64,000 nt of DNA from assembly GCA_001695595.3 (NCBI GenBank), contig MBPM02000014.1, positions 310,001 to 374,000 on the forward strand, read 5' to 3'. The position numbers and the translations under genes are program-made. Below the pieces are notes generated by a model. It was given only the letters and a program-made list of their open reading frames with translations, did not search any database and was not told where the DNA came from. How positions within the stretch are numbered: position 1 is the stretch's first letter; each line of letters starts with the position of its first letter. The stretch is from Plasmopara viticola. Taxonomy: Eukaryota; Oomycota; Peronosporomycetes; Peronosporales; Peronosporaceae. Below, piece after piece: positions 46,639 through 57,360 of this stretch.

Positions 46639-47412
46639 ATGAACAGCGCCGCGCCTGTACCCGTAATCCCGGCGGAGTTGCAGCAAGACCACAAATTAGT
46701 AGGTGCAAAGATTCGCGTCACAACAAACACGCACGAAAGCTTTGAGGGAATTATTTTTACGCTGGACCCCGTGGCCAACTTTCTCGTGCTTGGTACGGAC
46801 GTTCTAGCTGGATGATTCTGTATTAGACACGTAATGAGTATGGTTTGTAACTCACATTTGAAGAGGATCATGGGGGAGCTATAACCCGCACGCGTGTTTT
46901 TAATGTGGACGCACTGCAGAGGGTCGAAGTGCTTGAGAAAGCTCCTGCAGGCCTTGTGCCGACACTACCGGCAATCAGTGCGGACGAGCTGCAGCGCGTA
47001 GAGCAGCGTAACAAGGGCATAGCCCAGCGCGTGCTGGCTTCTATTGGCCAGGGTGTCACTGGAGAAGCTCAGGCCATTTTTGATGCACTGAACAAGACGT
47101 GTGTGATGCTTGTAAGAGATAAATTGGGATAAGATTTCATTGTGGTGTTGGTGCTGCTTTGATTACCATCAGGATGCCGTGCGAATGGGAAGGAGTCACT
47201 ATTCGAGTTATGGGCGAAGTAATAATCAATCCACCATATTATCCGCAGAATTGCGTGAGCACCAATAGTCAGGTGCTGTCGCGTGTTAAGAAAGTGGTGA
47301 GTTGGACAGAAATACTGCATTTGTGGGCCTTTTAAGCCGAAGCTTACCTATTTGTCGTTGAAAATTGCAGCTGGAGGGAGAGAAAAGTAAGCTGACACGG
47401 AAAAAGAAGTGA
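46639..47412 (+). CDS. LSM12: LSM12-like RNA-binding protein (4 exons)
   Basis: Exons 46639-46792, 46864-47098, 47173-47296 and 47371-47412; all introns are GT-AG (71, 74 and 74 bases), total 184 residues. The N-terminal Lsm-type domain reads LVGAKIRVTTNTHESFEGII and FTLDPVANFLVL-EDHGGAIT. The C-terminal anticodon-binding (AD) domain reads LNKT-MPCEWEGVTIRVMGEV, VIINPPYYPQNCVSTNS and VLSRVKKV-LEGEKSKL, matching the P-C-x-W-x-G and V-x-I-x-P-P-Y signatures of LSM12. The protein ends in a basic KLTRKKK. In other eukaryotes LSM12 binds ataxin-2-type complexes and RNA. The start at 46639 is the first ATG; the frame also has an upstream GTG. Confidence 0.9.
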
Positions 47413-47758
47413 GCATTGAAAGTCGCTGTGCCTGAGTGTCTCTTGGTGATTAAGCGACCGGCATTTAGGGGATCACACATTTGATCGCAGTCATTGCATG
47501 AGAGGACGTTCAACAGTTAGAAGTCGGCTTAAGCGCATTTTCAAAGCTGAAGCTAAGGGAGATGGATTATCTAGACGAAAGTAGGGGCTTGTAGACGCTA
47601 CCCTTTTGAATAGTACATGTAGCAGCTGTTAAACTAACGATCAGAGACAAGTACTGTATTCTGTTTAAAATATTAATTAAAAAACATTCCGCAAGATGGC
47701 AAGTTAAATTAAAAAAAAGGTAATTTGAATGGAAAAGATAACTTTTGTAATATAATTT

Positions 47759-48743
47759 CTACGCAATACACCTCGAGCACTTTGTTCCAAGGCAAAATTC
47801 CGATAATGGCACCGCATGGTCTGAGCTTGAGTACCCATCAAACGTGTCGACTAAAATCGAGCCATTGCGCAGACAAGTGTGGTCGTCGCGGCGGCTATAA
47901 ATGTAATCGATTTTCTTTTCTAATGGGGTGTTCCCAAAAGAAGAGCCAATCCACGTAAACCCTCCGGCACCCGCAGCAGTGAGCGTTTCGTACAAAGGGA
48001 TCGGGGTGTAGCTCCCGTCAATTGGACCTTGATTACCAAGATACTTGACGGCGGGATTGTCGGGAAGCGCATTCAAGTCCCCAGTTAATATAACTGAGTC
48101 ACTCGCCTGACAGCGTTGACTCAGCCGCTTCGCGATCAAAACTGACGATTGAGGCTGACCACGCGAAATGTCAAAGTGCGTATTCAACATGCATACGACA
48201 CGACCAGTCATCTTATTACGGAAGCGTGCAAGTACTGCGGCGCGCAGATACTCAAGATTCCACGTATTCGACGGAAGCACATCGGGAGTGTCACTCTACA
48301 GACATATCAGATAGAAATCAAATGATAAGTCTTGAGATAGACCCCCCTCATATCAAACATAAGCACTTTACCAAAGCAAACGTGGACGTCTCCAACAATT
48401 CCCAGCGCTCGCGTTTGTAAAAGACACTATTGCGCTCATTCCACTGACACTCACCCGCACACTCGCCCGTGCTCGCAAAAGCGAGATCATTTTGAAAATA
48501 CGCGATTTGGTCAGGGGCTCCTTCTTGAGTTCCAATTAGATCAGGTTGGTACTTTTCAACAAGTCTCTTGACACGTGATTTGCGTAATTCCCAACAGCCG
48601 CTTGGACACGGGTCGTTGGCCATCGACGTGCGAAGATTAAAAGTCATCACTTTCAGTTGCAATGCAACCTCGCAGCTTGCACCAGATACGCAGTCAAGGA
48701 TGGCAGCGCCGAGGGAGGCAGTAAGAAATTGTACGCAGCGCAT
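47759..48743 (-). CDS. Secreted EEP-family phosphodiesterase/nuclease, copy 1 (2 exons)
   Basis: Exons (minus) 48743-48372 and 48295-47759, intron 76 bases, giving 302 residues. A signal-peptide-like start (MRCVQFLTASLGAAILDCVS) is followed by the endonuclease/exonuclease/phosphatase fold: MTFNLRTSMAND, LIGTQEGAPDQI (catalytic Glu), MLNTHFDISRGQ, ILTGDLNALPDN (Asp/Asn) and YSSSDHAV (Asp-His). The pattern 'NLR ... WELRK ... PDLIGTQE ... SDTPDV' places it near the EEP-1 subgroup. Many Cys residues suit an extracellular protein. Substrate unknown: nucleic acid, phospholipid or sugar phosphate are all possible. A close paralogue lies at 62.4 kb on the same strand. Confidence 0.88.
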
Positions 48744-51700
48744 TAAAGATGGATTGACGAAAAGAGGGATGATTCAAAAGTGAAAGTGATAGCTTTCAGC
48801 CGCTGCTCTCGTTAGCAAGAACGGATCTCAATGGTTCTATAATTGATCATCGTCTTATCCTCGTTCTTAGAGCCGTGCCTATCTATAATAGTTTATAGTC
48901 TATATACCGTTTGAGCCTACACAATTTACGACATTTCTTACCATAAAAAAGAAAGTAGTTCATGGCATCTAATTGTTGATACAAGCTTTTCCACATGCGA
49001 TTTGTCATGACAAAAAAAGCAATTGAGCAGAGCCTTTTATTACTCAGATCCGGGCCGATGATATCACTCGAGCTCAGAACTACTAAAGGTGACATGAATG
49101 ACTAACTGTTCTCTTGACCTTTATATGAAAGCCTTGTTTATCAATCTGGATTGGGTGGCACTTTAGCTGCATAAATATAACTTGGACTTTAAAGCTATGG
49201 GCAGACAAAAACGCGAATTCCCCGGCATTATTACCAGTACAATATGATATTTTTATCTAAACACCAGACGAGGTATTTTTATTATTATTGATGCATAAAT
49301 TTTGGATGGATGACAATATACTAAATGAACCAAATTTAATATACGCTTTAGTGCAGCTACCTGTACATTGCACACCTCCCTATATTTTTAAGCTTAAAAT
49401 TCGAACGGAAAGTAGAGGCATGTATTAAGCTGTGTGGCAACGGCACCGATATGGGGACGCGGTTTTCTTCGGGTCTTTCGCATCTAATATACACATCACA
49501 AACTCTACGGAGAAATTTGTTTAGCCGCAAATTGCTCAACTTGGTCACCATCTTGCTACACATTTCCAAGTGATGGTTTTCCTCCGGGACTCAATTCGAA
49601 AGGCCACGAACAACGATTTTCTATCTCTTGTTGCCAATTCGCAAAATTGGAAAAGTGACACATGCATGTAACTTGGTTTTCAATTAAATTGTCTGGGTAC
49701 ATCTCAAATAACGATGTAACGGGCTGTTTCATATAGCTGAGCTTTTGTGATAAAAATGGCTTCCCCTATAAATAGATTTCATACGAAAGATATTTGAAGG
49801 ATACCAAAATGGTAAATTCTCTGCTCATGTTATAGAGTGCATGTCCAGAATCATAGGCAAATCCAAAACAGTATAAAGATCGTATGCAAGAAATCAATCT
49901 GTCTAAAGGACGAAAAAAGTGTACTTTTAGGAATTGTCAGCGGCCATTGCCCTAAAGACTATATTTCTTTCATTCCTGATGTAGGAACATCGGGTTCTTG
50001 CAGCTTTTTTCGAAGACGGTCTCATTTTCTCTGCTCGCCTCCCCTGCGCGAATAAATGTGTGACATCGTCACACTTGGCAGCACTTGTAGTCCTTTGAAG
50101 ACCCACATGAGTAGTTTGACTGCCTTAATCTTTGCAAAGACTCCGAGATAAATAGAAACGCCTTTCTCCCATTATCGGACGAAATGGTTGCATTACGAGA
50201 AAGATTTGTTAACATCTAATTTTTTTAGGAATGGGATTGCACCTTCAGCTATCCAGGCTGAGAAGCTTTGTGCGGTCAGGATTTACAAGCAAAGTCTATG
50301 ATTATGGGCACAGGCACCAGAAGCTCTGGCAGCCTCGGCGGAACCGTCTCCAAGCCGGTGAAGTGTAAGGTTTTCATTCCTGGAGGGTGAAAATAAGAAT
50401 GCTTCTTATTAATAAAAAAGTAGAGGCGACCACTTAGACGGCTGTTATGGGGGATCAACTAGTGCGTGTGGCTTTTGCATTTCACTCAGGCTCAAAGATG
50501 GGTACTCAACAATAAGAGTATTTTACCTGCGCATTAACTGTCCTAAAATTATGAAGAAACAGCTGAGAGCAACATTCTTTCCGGCAAAGTTCAAATCATA
50601 CCGACGCTTACACTTTCTTGGCTGCAAAGAAGGTGGACGTGAACTTCATGTACATAGTCATATATTCTGAAATTTGACAGCCTCGTTCCTGGAACGCGTT
50701 TTTCCGAATAAGTCGATATAATTGTGTCTTGAAAGTAGGCCTGTATTGAGCTTAACTCTTTAGAGTGCAGGCAGAAACTAGAAAGAGGCGATACAAATCG
50801 TTCTTCGAGAGAAGTGCATGTATAGACAGACTTGCTTTCGATACCATGAAAGGGTAGCACTTTGTCTCATAAAACGGCAAGTTAGTGGATGAAGTCGCAT
50901 TTGGCGGCTTAGCGATTTCGGTGTGAAATAACGTCTTGGATGATGTATGGCCTACAAACTAGTGCTATGACCATCCTTACAGAATTTGCACTGCATAAAA
51001 TGCCTCTTGTATCAGTCGCTGATTTGAATCAGGTCGTCAAATGCTCTGCTGATTGACTGATCGGAAATTGAGCAAGTGGCCGAGTGAATGTGCACACGAT
51101 TCTGGAAGTTAAAAGAGCTTGACTCCGAGCATGTGACCTTCCAAATGCGCTCAGCCAGGCGTTCTTTGCGTGTGAAAAGATAGCTGATGCCCTTTGACGC
51201 TATTAAACGTTGTGATGCGTTGTGGAGTTGTTGACGAGTATATACAATTGACACATTGACTTTGAAGTGACAAAGCGTTGTGTTAGTATTCGCGGACCCA
51301 CTAATTCCGACCCAGTCACAATAAGCTTATGTGCTACCAAGCAAGGCAACGTCCGCCGCTCAGGCTGCTGTAACATTGCACGTTTGATACATGTTGACCT
51401 CAGAAAGAGCAGACGAAAAAGAAATTCGTCTCACCGAAGGGCTTTAAACGGTTATTGGCAGAAGCTGCTTCGTATAGCTGAATAAATACTGATCACCAGG
51501 TGTTTGAAGGAAATGATTAAGTTCTCCTTAGAATTGTGAGTCGATACATACCTTTAGGGCTTCGCTCGTGGCCTCTTAGAAAAAAACCCAGTAGAGCTAG
51601 ACTAACGGCTGGTTACGCAAGTATACAATGGTATGAAAAATTGATATTGAGTATCGGTATACTCTAGCACATCGCGAAATCTCGCACATCGGCGTGCAAT

Positions 51701-51867
51701 TGCGGTCAACCTTTTAATTAATTTCTCACGAAAAGAGCAACAAAAAAGTTGTCGATTTCCGTTCGAGTGACTTATTGAACTATATGGCTGTGAAATTTGA
51801 GCAAGGAGCATTAGACAAGAAAGGTATGAATTAAATTTGGTACGACCTGGTTAGAAAAGCACGACCC

Positions 51868-51950
51868 CTGAATCAATTGGTAGAGCAATGACTCTTGTAT
51901 CAGCTGCCCAAACCCGGGCAACACCCTTCCCCTGTTGTGCGTGCGGCTAA
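51868..51950 (+). repeat. Possible tRNA-derived SINE head
   Basis: CCCCTGAATCAATTGGTAGA followed by GCAATGACTCTTGTATCAG resembles the D-arm and anticodon region of a tRNA; a GCCC/GGGC hairpin stands where the T arm should be. The anticodon stem does not pair well, so this is not a working tRNA gene. Confidence 0.35.
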
Positions 51951-52344
51951 ATTAGCTATATGTGTATAGTGTATAGGTATCTATAATGCTTCCTTCACCT
52001 CAAAAACTTACAATAATGCGGTTCATTCTAATTTTTTGTTGTTGAGATCGTAATATTCTCTCCTACCTCTTCAATTTACGATTTTTGTCGTCTTGTAATC
52101 TAAGATATATAGTGTATGGATCAGGTAGCCGGACGTCGAAGCAGCAGTAGCTTCAACACATCTTCGGTACCGACTCAATGCACGATTTAAGACACAGATT
52201 CGAACACCTTTAACGCAGAACAATGGGAGACATGTGTAAGAGTTATCCGCAAGTTTACCTGACGAAGGTGAAATCAAAGGTAGCACTGCTTATAGCGTGG
52301 GGGTTGAAGTGAATGTAGACAGAGATGCGTTGCCGCTCGAGACA

Positions 52345-52537
52345 ATTATAGCAAAGTGCAGGAGCTTACAAAGTGCATGGTCTTACGACCGCTTGCAAAG
52401 TGTATGACTTCGTGCCAAATGAAGTTAAAATCACCATTTTCGCAGCAATGGTTCAGGAAAAAGTTAGACGGTGGGTTCAGAAAATGTTGTACGCCGGTCT
52501 TAAAATCAAGCATGCGAACGAGAGCTGGGCTTCATAG
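52345..52537 (+). pseudogene. Unidentified coding-like fragment
   Basis: A plus-strand frame between stops reads GAYKVHGLTTACKVYDFVPN, then EVKITIFAAMVQEKVRRWVQ and KMLYAGLKIKHANESWAS before a TAG. The composition is protein-like with Trp and alternating hydrophobic residues. I recognise no family. It lacks a clear start and could be a transposon or effector relic. Confidence 0.25.
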
Positions 52538-53255
52538 TGAGACGATGCTGGGGTTTGTACAATCAATAGCCTTTCCATTCCAATGGCCATGATGGTTGGG
52601 CGGACCAGATAATACACTTTCCTGGTTGCAAAAATTGTCTCGATAAGCATCTGCTTTCATGTCAACTCGACAACTTGGTACGCACTTGTTGACTTCGGCA
52701 TCATCGGCTCTTTTGATGACAGTCATACCGTCAATACTTTTGCGATGAATACGATAGCAGTGTCTACAGATCCCGCACGATAAAGCCGAAATAACTTGTT
52801 GAAATCGTTTTCCTATTTTCCGCTCAGTTGTGGTCGTCAAACAGCACTCATGCTGTCATATCGCACTTTTTAAAGTAAAGAATCGTTTGCTCGGAACTGG
52901 CACAGCTGTAAATATAAGCAAAAAATCTAATAGTATAAGTATAAGTTTACGTTTGTGGTTTAGGAAATGCACTATAGGCCTCGTAGATTTGCTGGCGCTT
53001 GGTGCAGAGAGGGCACCGCCGGCCTCTCTACAAATTACCTCCACCAGTTCTTAGAGTTTATTTAACACAACACTGTCTTGCATCACCTTGACGGTGAACT
53101 TGAATAGTGCGTGACAAATTGAATTTCTGAGCACATACCTTCTTGAAGTTATTTCGAACAATCGACACTTCGCTCTAAGTCATTGCCTGCTTAATTAAAT
53201 TTAATATAATGTTTGATAATCGCTTGCCCGTTACAGTGACGTAATCGTCTCGACA

Positions 53256-54011
53256 ATGCGTCTTGTCCGTTACCTCGTCTCGGAGGCCGCACGTCCAACT
53301 CCACGTAATTTCAGCTTCAGTGGCTGTGGTTTCTTAATCTCGTATCACTTGGGTGTGGCACAGGGTCTGCAGAATGCTGGCTATATCCAAACCGGCTCCA
53401 AATTCGCTGGAGCTTCGGGAGGCGCAATCGCGGCGCTAAGTCTAGCTGCTAATGCGAGTATGAGCGAGATGCATGAGGAGACCAAGGCTATGGCTCGACA
53501 GTGTCGCAGTGAAGGTACATTTTGGAGGCTTGAAAAGCGGTTGCGTGCCGTTTTTCACGCAAAGTTTGGTGACTTGCCTGTAAAAACACTGGCGCAACGC
53601 CTTACAATCGCCACGGAGAGAATGTGGCCAGCAAGAGCGCTCGTGCTGACTGACGACTTTCACTCGACGGACGATCTTTGCGATGCACTCATTGCATCTT
53701 GCTACATTCCTTGGTACTTAGCGGGACGAGGCACGTCGCTGTTTCGAGGAGAACATCATGTCGACGGAGGCCTTCTCACATTGGTACCAGAAATTCCCGG
53801 TTACGTCAAAGTATGTGCGTTCCATGCGCAAATCTTGCGGCGAAGCGATTGTGAAATCAGTCCGTCAATGGATCCGACTTTTCCGTTTGCAATCTTGCAA
53901 TTGGCACGCTTCGCGATGTTTCCACCACAGCCTCAAGTGTTAGATCAATTATTTGACTTGGGCCAGAAGTCGGCTAATCTCTGGGTCGAAAAACAATCAA
54001 AAACTCAGTGA
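53256..54011 (+). CDS. Patatin-like phospholipase (PNPLA family)
   Basis: Single exon, 251 residues, first ATG at 53256. It carries the complete patatin signature: oxyanion segment FSGCGFLISYHLGVAQGL (residues 21-38), nucleophile elbow FAGASGGA with Ser54, and the catalytic Asp in HHVDGGLL at residue 170. The sequence after the nucleophile (LVLTDDFHSTDDLCDALIAS, then CYIPWYLAG) resembles animal PNPLA1-5/adiponutrin-type enzymes. Role: acyl hydrolase on glycerolipids, probably lipid-droplet or membrane associated; no signal peptide is evident. It converges with the Lys/Ser-rich protein gene 45 bases downstream. A 3' splice-like TTACAG just upstream leaves room for a 5' exon. Confidence 0.88.
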   Translation: MRLVRYLVSEAARPTPRNFSFSGCGFLISYHLGVAQGLQNAGYIQTGSKFAGASGGAIAALSLAANASMSEMHEETKAMARQCRSEGTFWRLEKRLRAVFHAKFGDLPVKTLAQRLTIATERMWPARALVLTDDFHSTDDLCDALIASCYIPWYLAGRGTSLFRGEHHVDGGLLTLVPEIPGYVKVCAFHAQILRRSDCEISPSMDPTFPFAILQLARFAMFPPQPQVLDQLFDLGQKSANLWVEKQSKTQ

Positions 54012-54056
54012 TTTAGCAATTGACATTTAAAACAACTCAATGTCTTAAATCCGGGT

Positions 54057-54662
54057 TTAATTAGTTTTCGTGTCGTCGCCAGATGCACTGGACGAAGACA
54101 CGGACGTCGAAGATGAGGACGAAGATGATGAAGACGAAGACGATACTGAAGAAGAAGACGAAGAGCTCTCGTTGCCAGCATCACCGTCCGCATCTGCGCG
54201 AGCCTTTTCAATCTTTGATCGACTCTTCTTGGAGTAGCTAGAAGCAACGACTGGGTGTGGCTCAACTTGCTCAGTCTTGACTGCTTTAGGAACTTTTGCT
54301 GTCGCAACTGCAGCATAGCCTTTCGCATTTGAAGCCGTGACCTTTTTTGTCCGGCTGCTTGTACTCAATGTCTTCTTTCCACTAGCGGGTGCACCGGATG
54401 GCTTCCGCTTACCTTTAGGTATCTTAGCTAACGCAGATTTTGTTTTTGCAGTTTCAGTGTTTTCTGCGGATGCGCTAGTTTGTTGTGGTGAAGTCGATGC
54501 GACTGGTGTCGTCTTCGTAGCCGATGACGCTGGTTTCTTACGAACTCGCTTACGTGTAGAGTTATTCAAAGCTTTCAGGCTGCTCACAGGTGCCGGTGGC
54601 TTTGCTTCCATAGCTTTCAAAACAGCTTCCGATACCTTGATCTTTTTAATAGGCGGTTCCAT
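54057..54662 (-). CDS. Lys-rich protein with a Ser/acidic tail, probably nuclear
   Basis: 201 residues from the Met at 54662; the frame is open to an earlier Met at 54701, but a splice-like CTATAG sits between, so the start is uncertain. The N-terminus has PPIKKIKVSEAVLKAMEAK, a likely nuclear signal. The centre is Lys/Ala/Thr-rich (KKTLSTSSRTKKVT). The end is a run of Ser with scattered Val and a final GDDTKTN. Composition resembles nucleolar or chromatin-associated disordered proteins. No domain is seen and no function can be named. Confidence 0.6.
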   Translation of the reverse strand: MEPPIKKIKVSEAVLKAMEAKPPAPVSSLKALNNSTRKRVRKKPASSATKTTPVASTSPQQTSASAENTETAKTKSALAKIPKGKRKPSGAPASGKKTLSTSSRTKKVTASNAKGYAAVATAKVPKAVKTEQVEPHPVVASSYSKKSRSKIEKARADADGDAGNESSSSSSSVSSSSSSSSSSSSTSVSSSSASGDDTKTN

Positions 54663-54747
54663 TGCTTCCAATCGTCTATAGCAGCAAAAACAATGACCCA
54701 AAATTACTCACAGCTCACAAAATGAAGCCAAAGACGCCGCCAAGTAA

Positions 54748-55551
54748 TCACCTCTGCTGGCGTCTCCTGTGCCGTTCCTTTTTAGCCGCATCCTTGGCTG
54801 CTTGTTGCACTTGACCGAGTTTCAATTGTTCGAACGCAGTAGCCCGAACATCTAATAATTTCAGCTGGTACGGGCTTACCTGCAACAAGAAAAGCAAACA
54901 TGAGTTTAAAAGTCACTCTAAACGAAACTTTCGAAACCGTACCACCAAGTTATTGCAATAGATAAAGTCTTCAGGACTCTTTCCAAACGCACTTTTCTCT
55001 GTGAATAGAGTTGCAAGTTTGGCAAGATAAGCCGGGTAGGGGTACGCGGTGCTGTCCAGATGAGTCTCCATCAAACAATCCGTAAACCCTTTGCGTCGGT
55101 CTTCTTCCTCTTCAGCAAACAAAATCGCCTCAATATCCTCTTCAAACACATCAGATTTGTCAGAATACGCATCCAGATTCTCCTCCTCTTGCTCTTCTTC
55201 TTCCTGCATACTGGAAGCCGTGGATAAATCAGCCAAATGCGGCTTGGATGGAGATGGCTGGGGCGTCAACGTCACTAAATTGTTTGAATCTTTCCGTGTG
55301 TTCGTTGTCTGCCACGATACGGTCGGTTTGCGCTTCAAACTACTCGGTGGAGGCGAGCCAGGAGGAGGAGGCAGTGGTGGCGCAATGTCAGTAGTGGGAG
55401 GCGGTGAGTCCGGGGGAGGCGGAGGAAGCAGTGGATGCATTGCATCGTGTCGCTTTAGACTATGACTGAGCGGCTCATCGTCATTTGAGCTACAGGAGCT
55501 AGAACTCGAGCCGCTGCTGCTCAGGCGCGCGCTCAGAAGCAGCGTGTCCAT
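54748..55551 (-). CDS. Pro-rich/acidic protein of unknown function (2 exons)
   Basis: Exons (minus) 55551-54943 and 54879-54748 with a 63-base intron (GTACGG...TTGCAG); 246 residues. The N-terminal third has Ser clusters and polyproline (LLPPPPPDSPPP, PPLPPPPGSPPP), possible SH3/WW/EVH1 ligands. Then an acidic segment (QEEEEQEEENLDAYSDKSD) and a more folded-looking region (ILFAEEEEDRRKGFTDCLME, YPAYLAKLATLFTEKSAFGK). After splicing it continues FIYCNNLVV-SPYQLKLLDVR, then ATAFEQLKLGQVQQAAKDAA and a basic end. Not recognised. The regular end of exon 1 and a clean second exon argue that it is a real gene. Confidence 0.65.
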
Positions 55552-55559
55552 GACGAAAC

Positions 55560-56025
55560 CAAATTTGCAACGTTGCGCTGCGTGGTCGGGCGTTTATTTA
55601 ATGCATATTTACTATATTACTTGCCAAGGTTTCGCTATGTACTAGCGTCACACAAAATCCTGCTCATTAGTGTGGAAATGTCGATAACCATGACGAGCGT
55701 TGCGAGCTACCAGAAATTTATTTATTTACCAACGATACGTGTTTCCGTATCCAGTGCTCCTTCTCTTCGTGTAGATCAAGAAAAAGCAACTTGTTAATTA
55801 ATTCATTCACATATATAAATGCGTATTACAAACCATACAACGTCCATTTGAAAGGAAGTATGTGAAATAGTAAGGATTGAGGACCTTTATAACCGCGGCA
55901 GCAATCTCAACGGTAGTATCTTAAAGAGCTAATCAATATAATTGACGTAAGAAGCTTTCATGCGACACACACAACCAAGAGCTAGGCGCTCGAATTTACG
56001 GAAACTAGCCAACGATCTGTCCCGT
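55560..56025. other. Intergenic, likely promoter flank
   Basis: Contains the upstream region of the Pro-rich gene and no other supported feature. A 74-codon plus-strand frame at 55573-55797 has no domain. Confidence 0.4.
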
Positions 56026-56029
56026 CAAG

Positions 56030-56345
56030 ACGAGGCGACCGACCCTGTGGCTCGAGCGGTTAGCCGTTCGACCCAGGAGCGGGAGGTACCTGGTTCGTAA
56101 CCATAGGATGCAGCCGGAGATAGGTCACTACAGTGGACGAGCGACCACACCCGAGTGAGTGACTGCCCTACCAACTCGCGCCCGATTAAAGGGTTGGGTG
56201 GGGGACGCCTCACTGACCGAAAAATTCCCATAGTGTAATGAGGGCTACGGAACCCGGTCCTAGGGTCAGATTGCTACCGGTATCCCGCGATAGAGACAGC
56301 TTGGTCCTAGCGCATGGATTCCGGTAGCTTAAATTTCAAGACGAG
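56030..56345 (+). repeat. tRNA-derived SINE (best copy in the window)
   Basis: The head resembles a tRNA: A-box region GTGGCTCGAGCGGTTAGCC at 56047-56065 (as in Ser/Leu-type tRNAs) and B-box-like GGTTCGTAACC at 56092-56102. The body continues to about 56340 and is shared with copies at 39.4 kb and, in part, 28.1 kb. It has no coding function and would be transcribed by Pol III. A Pol III terminator or tail was not clear. Confidence 0.65.
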
Positions 56346-56633
56346 ACGTACGACGTCCTTGTTCGATTTATATGCTCATTAATTCAATACGAGTATATGT
56401 ATGTGCTAAGGACAAGAGGGCAAAGTACATATAGGCGTCCGCTTGCTTGCTTTTTGTGAGCCGCATAGTGTGAGGTACTGGATTACGAAGGGTACGTCTT
56501 TTCATCGCGAACATAGTGTTCGGTGGGCGTGGTAATAATACTTGGAGCTTTTCAAATCTGTATGTTGTTTAGTAGTTCGATCATTTGGTAAATCTGCTGA
56601 ACTACAGAAATTAAAATCTGGTTGATTAATTTA

Positions 56634-57352
56634 GGGAAATGATACCGGGCAGGCACTTTTCGCTAAAGGGCAGGCACTGATGTTTATATGAATTAAATTG
56701 ATTGGCCTTTCTTCTCTGTGATTGGCTGGAGGGTAAATTCTCAGTCGTGATATCAATTCTCATATGCTACACCAATCTCAGATGCAGCTTATCCCAAAAT
56801 TACTTTTTGACGTTAAATTTTCCACGCAACTTTGAATATATATATATTACGCAGTAACATCACCATGAACACCCTGCAAACTCTTGGCTAGCGTGTCTTC
56901 AGCTCTCACGAGGACGCACGCAAAGCTATAAACACGGAGCTTGGAGATGAGGGGTTTGTTGTGTCAATCAAACACACGTCATCAATCCTCTTTTTCATTA
57001 GGGAAATGATACCGGGCAGGCACTTTTCGCTCATCTCCGAGCTCCCTGTTTATAGCTTTGCGTGCGTCCTCGTGAGAGCTGAAGACACGCTGGCCAAGAG
57101 TTTGCAGGGTGTTCATGGTGATATTACTGCGGAAGAATACGTCAAAGTTGCGTGGAATGGCGCGGTTTTAACGTCAAAAAGTAATTTTGGGGTAAGTTGC
57201 ATCTGAGATTGGTGGTGTAGCATATGAGAATTGATATCACGACTGAGAATTAATCCTCCAGCCAATCACAGAGAAGAAAGCCAATCAATTTAATTCATAT
57301 AAACATCAGTGCCTGTCCGTTAGCGAAAAGTGCCTGCCCGGTATCATTTCCC
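56634..57352. mobile_element. Foldback MULE-type element B with an extra internal terminus
   Basis: 719 bases with the same GGGAAATGATACCGGGCAGG termini in inverted orientation and arms of about 300 bases matching element A. An 8-base target duplication with one mismatch flanks it (TTAATTTA at 56626-56633, ATAATTTA at 57353-57360). The arm carries the start of the FAR1-like frame with its ATG kept (MNTLQTLG, stop, RVFSSHEDARKAINTELGDE). The centre contains a third copy of the terminus (57001-57031), so it has been rearranged or has received a nested partial insertion. Non-autonomous. Confidence 0.75.
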
Positions 57353-57360
57353 ATAATTTA

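Larger units (their letters stand above)
48800..53200. other. Long gene-poor stretch
   Basis: About 4.4 kb with many stops and only short frames. A tRNA-like SINE head at 51.9 kb and a coding-like fragment at 52.35 kb are listed separately. No other gene, RNA or element is supported. Confidence 0.45.

Noticed and set aside
51868..51950. Functional tRNA gene
   Set aside because: The anticodon and T arms do not pair; kept only as a weak SINE head.
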